A stretch of DNA of 64,000 nt from Akkermansiaceae bacterium UBA2381 (GTDB lineage: Bacteria > Verrucomicrobiota > Verrucomicrobiia > Verrucomicrobiales > DEV007), in assembly GCA_002344215.1 (NCBI GenBank), contig DDSV01000028.1, forward strand, positions 130,289 to 194,288. Direction: 5' to 3'. How positions within the stretch are numbered: the first letter of the stretch is position 1; each line of letters starts with the position of its first letter. Both the position numbers and the translations under genes were made by a program. The notes under the pieces are model-generated. The model saw only the letters and a list, made by a program, of their open reading frames with translations, had not been told where the DNA came from and made no database searches. Positions 9,130 through 16,845 of the stretch are shown one piece after another.

Positions 9130-10083
9130 TCAGGGAATCTCTTCAAGGTAGGAAACCCGGAAATCGTTCAAATTCACTTCGGCGTCTTTATTCCGCATTT
9201 GAAGCAGGGGTTTATTGCCATAAAAAGATGCCCATTGAGAAAAGGTGCTCAGCGGGCCGAAAATGTAATCGCATTCGGCGAGGGCATATAAATCTCCGGT
9301 CGGGGTGCCGGGGCCAAATTCCACTCGCAATCCGATGAATTCTTCCGGACAACGCGCTTCATCGCTGCACACCAGGAAAGCAACCCGCCGACCGGTCAGT
9401 TCGCGAACAAGGGAATGCATCCATTCGGCATACTGGTGAATATCAAAGTAGTATTGGCCTCTCTTCCAATTCTTGTAATCACCGTGACGGATATGCACTC
9501 CAATGACAATTTCCGCCTGTTGACGCAATGTTTCGACTGCCTTCCGGCTTGCGGTTGCAATGCCTGCACCCGGCAGAAAGTAGGCGCGAATCTTCTCCGC
9601 ATGCCGCCGTACCAATTCCGGAGATCGGAATGTCCAGCCGTAAACAAAGACGTAACGCGCACGGTTAATTTGCAGTAGGAGTTTCGGGTCGTCCAACCAC
9701 GTCACTGGCAGTCCCGGCGTTTCGCGCAAGGTCAGCACGGTTTTCCAAAACAGGGGGAATCGCTCATTCAACCGGCTCGCATTGCGAACCAGATGGTAGG
9801 GAATTCTCAGTCTACGTAACAGACGACCTACCGGTGTAACTGCATCCCAAAGACTACGGCTGTTACTTACGGGGTACTGGCAGTAAAAGTCGCATTTTGT
9901 CGTCTCAAACATATCCGAATAGGAGTGAAACGTGAAATTAATCAGCCTGTAGCAGTGCTCTTCAGCAAATGCCATCCAGTTCGCAAAGAGTACCAATCGG
10001 TTGGCTAAGCGACCGCAACGGAAAGCGATGTAGAGCGTCTTTCGCTCGGATGCCGGCGGGCGCTGGGTTTGATTTGAAGCCAT
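9130..10083 (-). CDS. GT11-like glycosyltransferase (fucosyltransferase fold)
   Basis: A protein of about 317 residues with two segments typical of alpha-1,2-fucosyltransferases and related enzymes: an N-terminal GRLANRLVLFANWMAFAEE region (compare GxLGNQxFQYA) and GVHIRHGDYKNW, the HxRxGDY donor-binding motif, followed by a C-terminal GPLSTFSQWASFYGNKP segment. It would transfer a sugar, probably fucose from GDP-fucose, to a surface glycan. The ATG at 10083 is preferred to a TTG at 10116. The gene stands alone, is visibly richer in A+T than its neighbours and is not in a polysaccharide cluster, suggesting horizontal acquisition. Confidence 0.75.
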   Translation of the reverse strand: MASNQTQRPPASERKTLYIAFRCGRLANRLVLFANWMAFAEEHCYRLINFTFHSYSDMFETTKCDFYCQYPVSNSRSLWDAVTPVGRLLRRLRIPYHLVRNASRLNERFPLFWKTVLTLRETPGLPVTWLDDPKLLLQINRARYVFVYGWTFRSPELVRRHAEKIRAYFLPGAGIATASRKAVETLRQQAEIVIGVHIRHGDYKNWKRGQYYFDIHQYAEWMHSLVRELTGRRVAFLVCSDEARCPEEFIGLRVEFGPGTPTGDLYALAECDYIFGPLSTFSQWASFYGNKPLLQMRNKDAEVNLNDFRVSYLEEIP

Positions 10084-10451
10084 GTGGCAGGGCAGAGTAT
10101 TGCCTTCACCAACCAAATCGCAAAACTGATTTTGTCGGGACAGCGAATCAGGCGAGGTTGGGTGCCACGCATCCGGACAAATCTATGATGGCGTGTCCGC
10201 GCAATGTTGCGCATGAGCGTGTTCTTCGGTGGATCTGAGCCGATAGCCTTACCGCGCAGCAAGTGGCCTCATCGAACCTCTTGCGAGCCGGGAACCACAA
10301 TTGCGGTGATTGTCCGATGACGGACGGATGCTGAGAAATGCATTTTCAGCCGGGTAAGGTAGTTCTAACGATATTCCCCAATGAATTCCGGAAGGACCGA
10401 TTCTAAAGGAGAAAAAACCGGGCCCAGTCTTGAGCGGAGGAGAGGTTTCAG
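10084..10451. other. Intergenic stretch without a recognised gene
   Basis: About 370 bases between the glycosyltransferase start and the terminator of the helix-hairpin-helix gene. Short open frames occur on both strands but show no recognisable family, signal peptide or ribosome binding site. It should contain the glycosyltransferase promoter, but no convincing -35/-10 pair was found. Confidence 0.5.
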
Positions 10452-10498
10452 AAAAATGCAAAAGATCATGTGAGGGAAGCAACAACCCCCACATGATC
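10452..10498 (-). terminator. Rho-independent terminator of the helix-hairpin-helix gene
   Basis: Perfect 9-bp inverted repeat, GATCATGTG at 10464-10472 and CACATGATC at 10490-10498, extended inward by a GGG/CCC pairing. Read on the minus strand the stem is followed by TTTTGCATTTTT (10452-10463), as expected for an intrinsic terminator about 40 bases after the stop codon at 10538. Confidence 0.8.
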
Positions 10499-10537
10499 GG
10501 ACCTGATGAAAGAGCTTCGAGTGAACTCGATTTTCTC

Positions 10538-10936
10538 TCAGGATTTCCCGCCTTTTGCACCAGTCTGAGACAGATTTTTGCCGTGTTCCATGATTCGCTC
10601 AAAGGTGGCATTTCCGACGCCGGGTACGAGGATGATTTCGTGAACTTTGTTGAAGGGTCTGGCGCTAATGATTAACTCTGCGCGCGTCGCGGCGATTCCG
10701 TTGATAGCGTCAAGCTCATCCTTCGTGCCTTTGTTGAGCAGCGTTAGCAGTTTATCTTCCTGCGAAGGAGTGAGAGAGACCTTCGGAGTGGTAACAGCAG
10801 GGACTGTCTTCGTGGCAGTTTCGCTGTTTTTGGCAAGCGGTGCTTTTGACTGAACCGGTTTTTCCATTTCGGCGGCTTGGATCTGTACGAATCCGACAAG
10901 GGTGATTGAGAGAATCAAGGCGTGGATAGATTTCAT
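10538..10936 (-). CDS. Secreted ComEA-like helix-hairpin-helix protein
   Basis: A 132-residue protein with an N-terminal signal peptide (ALILSITLVGFVQIQA), a Pro/Thr/Lys-rich linker, and a C-terminal pair of helix-hairpin-helix motifs: LLNKGTKDELDAINGIAATRAELII and FNKVHEIILVPGVGNATFERI (described by position about 67-118). This matches the DNA-binding part of ComEA, the periplasmic DNA receptor of natural competence. No other competence gene is next to it. It is a single-gene transcript bounded by a terminator, and its promoter region holds a sequence close to the verrucomicrobial LexA operator. Confidence 0.82.
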   Translation of the reverse strand: MKSIHALILSITLVGFVQIQAAEMEKPVQSKAPLAKNSETATKTVPAVTTPKVSLTPSQEDKLLTLLNKGTKDELDAINGIAATRAELIISARPFNKVHEIILVPGVGNATFERIMEHGKNLSQTGAKGGKS

Positions 10937-10972
10937 GATTGTTTCGATTATGTTTTCTTTGTTTCAATAATG

Positions 10973-10986
10973 CGTTCGCACGAACA
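10973..10986 (-). promoter_or_regulatory. Candidate LexA (SOS) operator
   Basis: The 14-bp sequence CGTTC-GCAC-GAACA matches 9 of 10 conserved positions of the known verrucomicrobial LexA box TGTTC-N4-GAACA. It lies 37-50 bases upstream of the ATG of the helix-hairpin-helix gene, a normal operator position. It partly overlaps a second palindrome, GAAC-ACAT-GTTC at 10982-10993. The match is direct; LexA control is inference. The divergent rhomboid gene could also be affected. Confidence 0.5.
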
Positions 10987-11114
10987 CATGTTCACAAAAA
11001 CACTAAAAAGACAATCAGCGCAAGAAAAAACGTTCAGGTGAACACATTTAATTGACGGGGGGTTACGGTCCATTCGTTAGTGTCTCTCAGTCAGTGGATA
11101 GGAAATCCGGTCGT

Positions 11115-12452
11115 ATGCTCACGATGTCTGCGATTTCGCCACTATCGGATCCCCTTGCGGTTCATTTAGGTGTAGTATCCGCCATGGAAGGACAGCAAAA
11201 CGCGGAATCCGATGAGGGGCGGCGTTGGTTTCTTAATGATTGGCCGAAGGGAGGGGTTTGGTTTCGTGACTTGATCCCTGCCGCTCAGCCATGGGGGCAG
11301 GTCACCCTTTTGCCTCCGGTGCCCGAGATTGCGAAGGGTTCGTATGGTGTCAGGGTGGGGGCCTATACGAAGGTTGATTCGGAGCGCTACGAGCCCGGTG
11401 AGGTGGTGGTGGTCGATACGGAGGATGAATTCCGCCGCCTCTTTTCTTCACTTGGGGCCGTCACTGACTTCATTTTCCCATGGTTTGAACGAATGATTCC
11501 GCTGGCGCTGATGGTTCCGCATCGGCAGCGGATTGACCTTTTCGCTTACCGTCGTGATGTTCGGGCCCGATTTTTCAAGGCGGTTTTGCTGACAATTGCT
11601 CTCGTTGCGGTCGCATTCCTCGTCCCGAACCTGTCGATGCTGGCTCTGCTGGGGGCCGCGTTCTATGGACTGTTTCCGCTCGTCGAGTCGTCCATGGACT
11701 GGATGCGTCGCGTGGACCGGTATTCAGTTGAGGAACTCAATCGCCGGATGGTGAACCACGAATTCTTCAGGAGATGGATAATCGATCACGATACCCGACT
11801 ACTTAAAGGCGGGCTGGGGATCCTGATAGCGGTATTCGTCGGGCAGATGCTGGTCGGGACAAACCGCTCGATCGAGGCGGCGGCTCTGGTGAGGGAAAGT
11901 GTTATCGAGGGGGGTGAGTGGTGGCGGGTTGTGACTTCCGGGTTGATGCATGGAGATGTGATTCACATTCTCTTTAACGGGATGGCCCTCTATAGCCTCG
12001 GGCGGGTTCTGGTTGCGTTGTTAGGTCCCGCGTTCCTTACTTTCGTCTTTTTCTTCTCGGTCGTGACGGGTTCGCTCGCCTCTCTCTGGTTGGGCGCGGG
12101 AAATAACAGCGTTGGTGCTTCCGGCGGGATTCTCGGATGCCTTGGATTTCTTCTTGTGGTGACCGTGAGATTCAACGCTTCAATTCCCGGTTTCCTGCAG
12201 GCGAGTCTGATTCAGTCGACTCTGGTTGTGGCCATTTTCGGACTACTCGGGAATCAGTTCATCGACAATGCGGCACATGCCGGGGGATTTCTGGGGGGGA
12301 TTTTTCTGGGGGGCATTTTCTACCCGTGGCTGAAACTGGCACCCGGGGGATCGAGTGTCGGAATTCGCCTTCTCTCATGGCTGAGTGTCGCTGCTTTGGC
12401 AGGAGCGGTGGGAAAAATCGGGTGGGAACTCTGGCGCGTTTCGCCATTTTGA
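11115..12452 (+). CDS. Rhomboid family intramembrane serine protease
   Basis: A membrane protein of about 445 residues. The C-terminal half is a six-helix rhomboid domain: HILFNGMALYSLGR, the catalytic serine motif GASGGILGCLGF (codons near 12116) and the catalytic histidine in NAAHAGGFLGG (near 12272). The N-terminal half is a soluble domain of about 110 residues plus two extra membrane segments (about residues 150-185) and matches nothing I recognise. Rhomboids cleave transmembrane substrates within the bilayer. Start choice is uncertain: ATG 11115, 11124 or 11184, or TTG 11052; AGGA before 11115 gives weak support. Confidence 0.88.
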   Translation: MLTMSAISPLSDPLAVHLGVVSAMEGQQNAESDEGRRWFLNDWPKGGVWFRDLIPAAQPWGQVTLLPPVPEIAKGSYGVRVGAYTKVDSERYEPGEVVVVDTEDEFRRLFSSLGAVTDFIFPWFERMIPLALMVPHRQRIDLFAYRRDVRARFFKAVLLTIALVAVAFLVPNLSMLALLGAAFYGLFPLVESSMDWMRRVDRYSVEELNRRMVNHEFFRRWIIDHDTRLLKGGLGILIAVFVGQMLVGTNRSIEAAALVRESVIEGGEWWRVVTSGLMHGDVIHILFNGMALYSLGRVLVALLGPAFLTFVFFFSVVTGSLASLWLGAGNNSVGASGGILGCLGFLLVVTVRFNASIPGFLQASLIQSTLVVAIFGLLGNQFIDNAAHAGGFLGGIFLGGIFYPWLKLAPGGSSVGIRLLSWLSVAALAGAVGKIGWELWRVSPF

Positions 12453-12540
12453 ATTCGATGATCCTTCTTAAGCAGGCGAGTTCGGGAGGTGAGAAGTCAC
12501 GGCTTTCCGTCACCGTGAAATAGTCTAAGTTTTCCCGAAA

Positions 12541-13227
12541 ATGCGACTCCCCCGACCAGATGAGATTGAAGTCATTCCTTTCCCTCTCGAGGGTGAGGGT
12601 TCGATGTCTCTTGATCTGGCCAACAGTTGGCTCAATCAGGAGGAGAGGGCGAGGGCGGAACGATTCCGTTTCCCTGTCCACCGTGAGCGCTTTATCCGCG
12701 GGAGGGGAATGTTGAGACGTCTTCTCGCCGCTTATCTGGAGACAGATCCGGCGGCGATCACTTTTGAAATCGGAGAGAAGGGGAAGCCCTATCTTCCGGG
12801 CTCTGCGATTCATTTCAATCTTTCTCATTCGGAAGGGCGCGCCGTTCTGGCGGTTTCGCGACTTCCTTCCATCGGGATCGATATTGAGTGTTTTGACAGG
12901 AGGGTGAATGTGGACGGGCTCAGTCGTCGTTGTTTCCGGGAGTCAGAGATTTCCGGCCTCCTCGAATTGCCGGAAGAGGAAAAGCGCCGGGCCTTTTTCT
13001 GGATCTGGACTGCAAAAGAGGCGCGGATGAAGGCGACCGGAGAAGGATTCTCCCTGGAGCCCCAGTGTATTGAAATCAATTTTGTGAATGGATTCCCCCA
13101 TGCCTGCCTCGAGCCATGTTTCCCGGCCGCGCATGTCGCCCCGGTATTTCTTCCCGGTGGAGACGCCGCCTGCACGGTCGCCGCGCTGAGTCCTTTTACG
13201 GTGACTCTGGGTGAAGTGCCCTGCTGA
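12541..13227 (+). CDS. 4'-phosphopantetheinyl transferase (Sfp type)
   Basis: A 228-residue enzyme with the three family signatures: GKPYLPGSAIHFNLSHSEG, the magnesium-binding GIDIECFDR and WIWTAKEARMKATGEG. It transfers the 4'-phosphopantetheine arm of CoA to a serine of acyl, peptidyl or aryl carrier proteins, activating fatty acid synthase-like, polyketide or nonribosomal systems. No carrier protein or synthase lies next to it, so it probably serves genes elsewhere. The ATG at 12541 follows the rhomboid stop by 88 bases on the same strand. Confidence 0.93.
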   Translation: MRLPRPDEIEVIPFPLEGEGSMSLDLANSWLNQEERARAERFRFPVHRERFIRGRGMLRRLLAAYLETDPAAITFEIGEKGKPYLPGSAIHFNLSHSEGRAVLAVSRLPSIGIDIECFDRRVNVDGLSRRCFRESEISGLLELPEEEKRRAFFWIWTAKEARMKATGEGFSLEPQCIEINFVNGFPHACLEPCFPAAHVAPVFLPGGDAACTVAALSPFTVTLGEVPC

Positions 13228-13238
13228 CGAAAGGCTCT

Positions 13239-13856
13239 CTAAGCGCCAGCGCCACCCTTCTGTCCGTAAAGACGCTTCGCCTGCTCGACACTTTCAGCAC
13301 TGAGTTTCGCGATGGGCACCGTGGTGGAGGTGCCGTTTCGAAGCAGGATTTTCACGGACTTTCCTTCGATTCCAAGATAACGCGCTTCGATCGTTTTTCC
13401 CTCAATGTTCGTCCAGGAAAGAAATTCGCCCGCTCCCTCCGCCCCTTCAGTCATGGCGGGGCCTGCGGCGCGGGCTTTCTCCTCTTCGCTGAGGTTTTCC
13501 GCGTCGATGATGGCGCCCTCCTGAATCCATTTTTCGATCCGGGCGAGATCGTTGGTTCGCAGGGCCTTGCCCTTCTTCGGCATGAAATCCTCTTCCTCAT
13601 CATCGAGTTTGAGCCGCTCCAGAAAATCACTTTTTGCCGGATCGCCCGGACGGATGATGCCGAATTCGTTGATCTGTGAAACCCGCATCCCCTCAAGGTC
13701 GTCGAGGGCAAGACCGCCCTTCACTTCCTTCTCGCTGCTGTGGCAATCCCAGCAATGCTCCTTCAGGATCGGAAGAATGTCCTTGGTGTAGTCCGAGGCG
13801 GTGAGCAAGCCCGGGAAGGCAAGGGTCAATGAGAGATGACGGTATATGCTCTTCAT
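13239..13856 (-). CDS. Planctomycete cytochrome c domain plus SHD1 domain protein
   Basis: A 205-residue exported protein. After a signal peptide (HLSLTLAFPGLLTA) comes a planctomycete-type cytochrome domain (DYTKDILPILKEHCWDCHSSE, about residues 22-120) with one CWDCH haem site and the usual 'MPKKGKAL' segment. The last 65 residues form an SLA1-homology (SHD1)-like domain (WTNIEGKTIEARYLGIEG), a small beta module common in Verrucomicrobia and Planctomycetes. It probably acts in the periplasm in electron transfer or as a structural partner of DUF1549-type proteins. It is convergent with the phosphopantetheinyl transferase gene, 11 bases away. Confidence 0.85.
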   Translation of the reverse strand: MKSIYRHLSLTLAFPGLLTASDYTKDILPILKEHCWDCHSSEKEVKGGLALDDLEGMRVSQINEFGIIRPGDPAKSDFLERLKLDDEEEDFMPKKGKALRTNDLARIEKWIQEGAIIDAENLSEEEKARAAGPAMTEGAEGAGEFLSWTNIEGKTIEARYLGIEGKSVKILLRNGTSTTVPIAKLSAESVEQAKRLYGQKGGAGA

Positions 13857-13963
13857 GTCGGAGAGAATACCGTTGGCACCGACTTTTGCTACAGTGAATG
13901 GCTCAGAAGGGAAGGATTGGATCTAAACTCGCAGGTTGACTCAGCTCCAGCACCGACGTTTCC

Positions 13964-15379
13964 TCAAAGAAAGCGGAATTCCTCCATGACCGGTTTCACA
14001 AAGGAGTCAAAACTTTCTGAGAATTCGCCGGATTCGAGGACAAAGTGAAGGATGGCGGTGAGGCCCTTCCTGGAGCGAACAACGATGACAGTGTTGGCGG
14101 TGGAATAAAACCCGGCATCATCCTCAAGATCAAGACGGAAGGTGCTCGCGACGGCAGGTAGGCCGTTCATCGTGTCCTCGTAGTTTTCACTGCGCTGGAA
14201 TCCCGGTTCGCCTGAGAAAAGCGAACAATAATTGTCGAGCGATTCGGTCGGAGTCTCCTCTGGTCTGATCATCATGACGGAGACGTTCCGGTGATCGCGT
14301 TCAAACCCTGACCCGAATGGCCGGAACCTGAACATCGTTCCTCCGTCCTCCGGCAGGACCTGCGGTGTCATGACCCATTCCTCGGGGAAAAACCCGGAGA
14401 ATCCCGCCTCTTTTATCGTTACTTTGGTGAACCCCGGATGCGGTCCGGGAGGATCTGCCTTCGGGACACGCTGTGCCTTGTCAAAATAGAAAAGAGCGAC
14501 CTTAAAAGCGCCGGTCCCATCTCTCTTAAGGTTCATCGAGACAAAGGGAGCTGCCTCCCGGCTTTCTCCTGCCAGTTCTATCAACAACTGTCGTACATTT
14601 GCATCCCCCTGATTGTTCAGGATCCGAAACCACGGGAAGTTCGATAGCCCGCTTTGCGAGTTTACAAATGTCTCGAAGGCCGGGCGCGTGGTGCTCTGGC
14701 GAAAGGTGTCGTCAGTGCGGGCGTAGGCGGCGTCAAACCGGCCCGCCCGAATATCATGGAGGATGTCCCGGGCTACCGTCGAGGATTCAGTAATCGCTTC
14801 CTTGTGCAGTGGGGTAAACCGAAGACCACCATCAAGTCGGTTCAAGATCGCGTCGTAGCCATTAGTCCATTTATCCTGGGGAAAAGTCATTCCCAGCCAA
14901 TAGAAATATTTTCCCCGGGAGAGGACCAGCCAGGCCATGGATTCGGCAGGTTCGGGATTTCGCTGATACTGTCCAATAAGGAGGCGTCCCGCCTGATTGG
15001 CGAAGTTGCATTCCTGAACGTCGACAAAAACCGCATTCGGGAGAACAGAAAGTTCTTTGCGCAGTCGGGTGATCTGGTCATCCAGGTTTGAGTTCCCGGA
15101 TGTGTTATCAATCAGTTGGAGACTCAAGGTTGCCTCGGGCTTTTCTCCGGGGCTGCGCCAGAGACGGGTTCCTTCGCGGGTTTCTGAAACCCAGTCAGCG
15201 GGGATCTCGAAAGAGACAGCCAGCTCGGGGGCGTCAATACGACGATACTCTCCGTTCAAATCCGCAGAGATTCCGGCCGGGGCAGTGGCGAGGTATACTA
15301 AGAGGAAGGTGGCCAAACGGACGAAGATGGCCGGGCGATCAACCGCCCGTGAATTGGGGTGAGGGGAATTACTTTTCAT
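13964..15379 (-). CDS. Secreted protein with two PsbP/DcrB-like repeats
   Basis: A 471-residue exported protein starting at the ATG at 15379, which opens a signal peptide (FVRLATFLLVYLATAPAGISA). I read three parts: an N-terminal PsbP/DcrB-like module (YRRIDAPELAVSFEIPADW... through LNRLDGGLRF, about 40-190), a middle NTF2/DUF4864-like stretch (VARDILHDIRAGRFDAAYA), and a C-terminal module repeating the first pattern (GFSGFFPEEWV ... FDSFVKPVMEEFRF). Domain calls come from pattern similarity only. Function is unknown; comparable proteins are periplasmic or lipoprotein components with no established reaction. Confidence 0.7.
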   Translation of the reverse strand: MKSNSPHPNSRAVDRPAIFVRLATFLLVYLATAPAGISADLNGEYRRIDAPELAVSFEIPADWVSETREGTRLWRSPGEKPEATLSLQLIDNTSGNSNLDDQITRLRKELSVLPNAVFVDVQECNFANQAGRLLIGQYQRNPEPAESMAWLVLSRGKYFYWLGMTFPQDKWTNGYDAILNRLDGGLRFTPLHKEAITESSTVARDILHDIRAGRFDAAYARTDDTFRQSTTRPAFETFVNSQSGLSNFPWFRILNNQGDANVRQLLIELAGESREAAPFVSMNLKRDGTGAFKVALFYFDKAQRVPKADPPGPHPGFTKVTIKEAGFSGFFPEEWVMTPQVLPEDGGTMFRFRPFGSGFERDHRNVSVMMIRPEETPTESLDNYCSLFSGEPGFQRSENYEDTMNGLPAVASTFRLDLEDDAGFYSTANTVIVVRSRKGLTAILHFVLESGEFSESFDSFVKPVMEEFRFL

Positions 15380-15803
15380 CGCGTTCACGAGCTTCAGTTG
15401 GAGTGAATCACAGAGAATTCTGAGACAAAAATAACGGTTGGACTTTCCCAACGTCAACCTCACTGCCGCCCGGAAGCACGCTTGGACGGCTCCAATGCAG
15501 GCGAAAGCACAAGATCTGCACGGATTCTTATCCTGAGTATCAAGAAATCCACCTGAGGATCTCTGAAAGGTGAGCGGACACCCCGCCGGATTCACATCGC
15601 TTTATTGAATCAGGCCTGACCCTTGGAGTGCCCGATCATGGAAATTTCCCTTTCTACGGGAGAGCCTGGCAAGTTGCTACCAATCCTCTCTTTTGCATGG
15701 AAACGTTGAATGCTTCAAAACAACGCGGAAAATGAGCGGGCTCATTTCGGCAGAAAATGCGCAGTTTGAGGTCTTCCCTGTGCGAATACTTCGTTGCAGA
15801 TCA
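15380..15803. other. Divergent intergenic region
   Basis: About 420 bases between the divergent PsbP-like (minus) and dihaem cytochrome (plus) genes. It must hold both promoters, but no good -35/-10 pair, operator or repeat is evident. Weak open frames extend both flanking genes upstream from TTG-type codons; they look non-coding and lie ahead of the signal peptides. Confidence 0.45.
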
Positions 15804-16646
15804 ATGGCTTCCAATCCCAGGATATTTTCAAAGAGACCCTTCATCGCGGCCTGGCTTTCGCTGGCCTCCTTGTCAGCGTGCGGTTCTCCGGAATTGCCTG
15901 CTCAAACCGGAACGACGAAAAGCGGCGATGGAGACAAGGCGGTTTCACCGGTGGAAACGGAAGAGAATCGTCGTGCCCTTCATCAATATCTTCAGGGGCG
16001 CTACCTTTACCAGCAGCATTGCACTGAGTGCCACGGTGAGACCGGTCGGGGTAATGGTCCGTGGGCGGCGGAACTGGAGATAAAGCCCCGCAATTTCCGG
16101 ACCGGATTGTTTAAATTAAGGACAACTCCTTATGGAATGCTGCCGGTGGAGGAAGATCTGATACGAACGATCAAGGGCGGAATCTCCGGAACCTCAATGC
16201 CGGTGTTCGGGCATCTTCCCGACGCAGACATCCGGATGATCATCAAATACCTTCAAAGTCTCTCACGAAGTTGGAAAGACCCGTCGCTCGCTGCGGCACC
16301 GTTGCCGATTCCGGAGGTGCCCGGCTGGTTTTCATCGAAAGAGCAAAGCCGGCAACAGGTGGAAAAAGGGCGTGCCCGATTTGCGGAACTTTGCGCAGCC
16401 TGTCACGGCGAGTCGGGAAAGGGTGACGGGCCCGCGGCAGGTCAACTGATCGACGCCTGGGGGAATTCTGCATTTCCGGCTGATCTCTCGGCAGCGCATC
16501 ACAAGTCCGGTGATTCCCCCCGTGATCTCTACCGGAGCATCGCCACAGGACTTAACGGAACACCGATGGTGGGATTTGCGGGTCAGCTCTCGGAAACGGA
16601 AATCTGGGAACTCATTTCGTTTATCAGACAACTTGGGGAGAGGTAG
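15804..16646 (+). CDS. Dihaem cytochrome c lipoprotein
   Basis: A protein of 280 residues starting at the ATG at 15804. The N-terminus ends in a lipobox (LASLSAC), so it is probably a lipid-anchored protein. Two class I cytochrome c domains follow: CTECHGETGRGNGPW with a distal methionine region TSMPVFGHL, and CAACHGESGKGDGPAAG with TPMVGFAGQL. Each has the CxxCH haem site and a plausible methionine ligand. It should carry electrons in the periplasm or at the outer face of a membrane. A DUF1552 gene follows on the same strand 200 bases downstream, the only clear functional neighbour. Confidence 0.9.
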   Translation: MASNPRIFSKRPFIAAWLSLASLSACGSPELPAQTGTTKSGDGDKAVSPVETEENRRALHQYLQGRYLYQQHCTECHGETGRGNGPWAAELEIKPRNFRTGLFKLRTTPYGMLPVEEDLIRTIKGGISGTSMPVFGHLPDADIRMIIKYLQSLSRSWKDPSLAAAPLPIPEVPGWFSSKEQSRQQVEKGRARFAELCAACHGESGKGDGPAAGQLIDAWGNSAFPADLSAAHHKSGDSPRDLYRSIATGLNGTPMVGFAGQLSETEIWELISFIRQLGER

Positions 16647-16845
16647 GACGGAGGCGGGATGCCCGAAGGCAGCCGGAGCGGCCGCCCTATAAATGGTTGG
16701 AAGAGAGGAGTTGCCCTGAAGCGAGAGCCCTGCCTGGCAGGGATTTCATGAGAAGCTCTCAAATGATTGGTGCCATCTCACCTGAATGCGTTAATTGTTT
16801 GAGCACTTCGCGGACGTAACCTGTCAGAGTGTTGAAGTGATTGAT

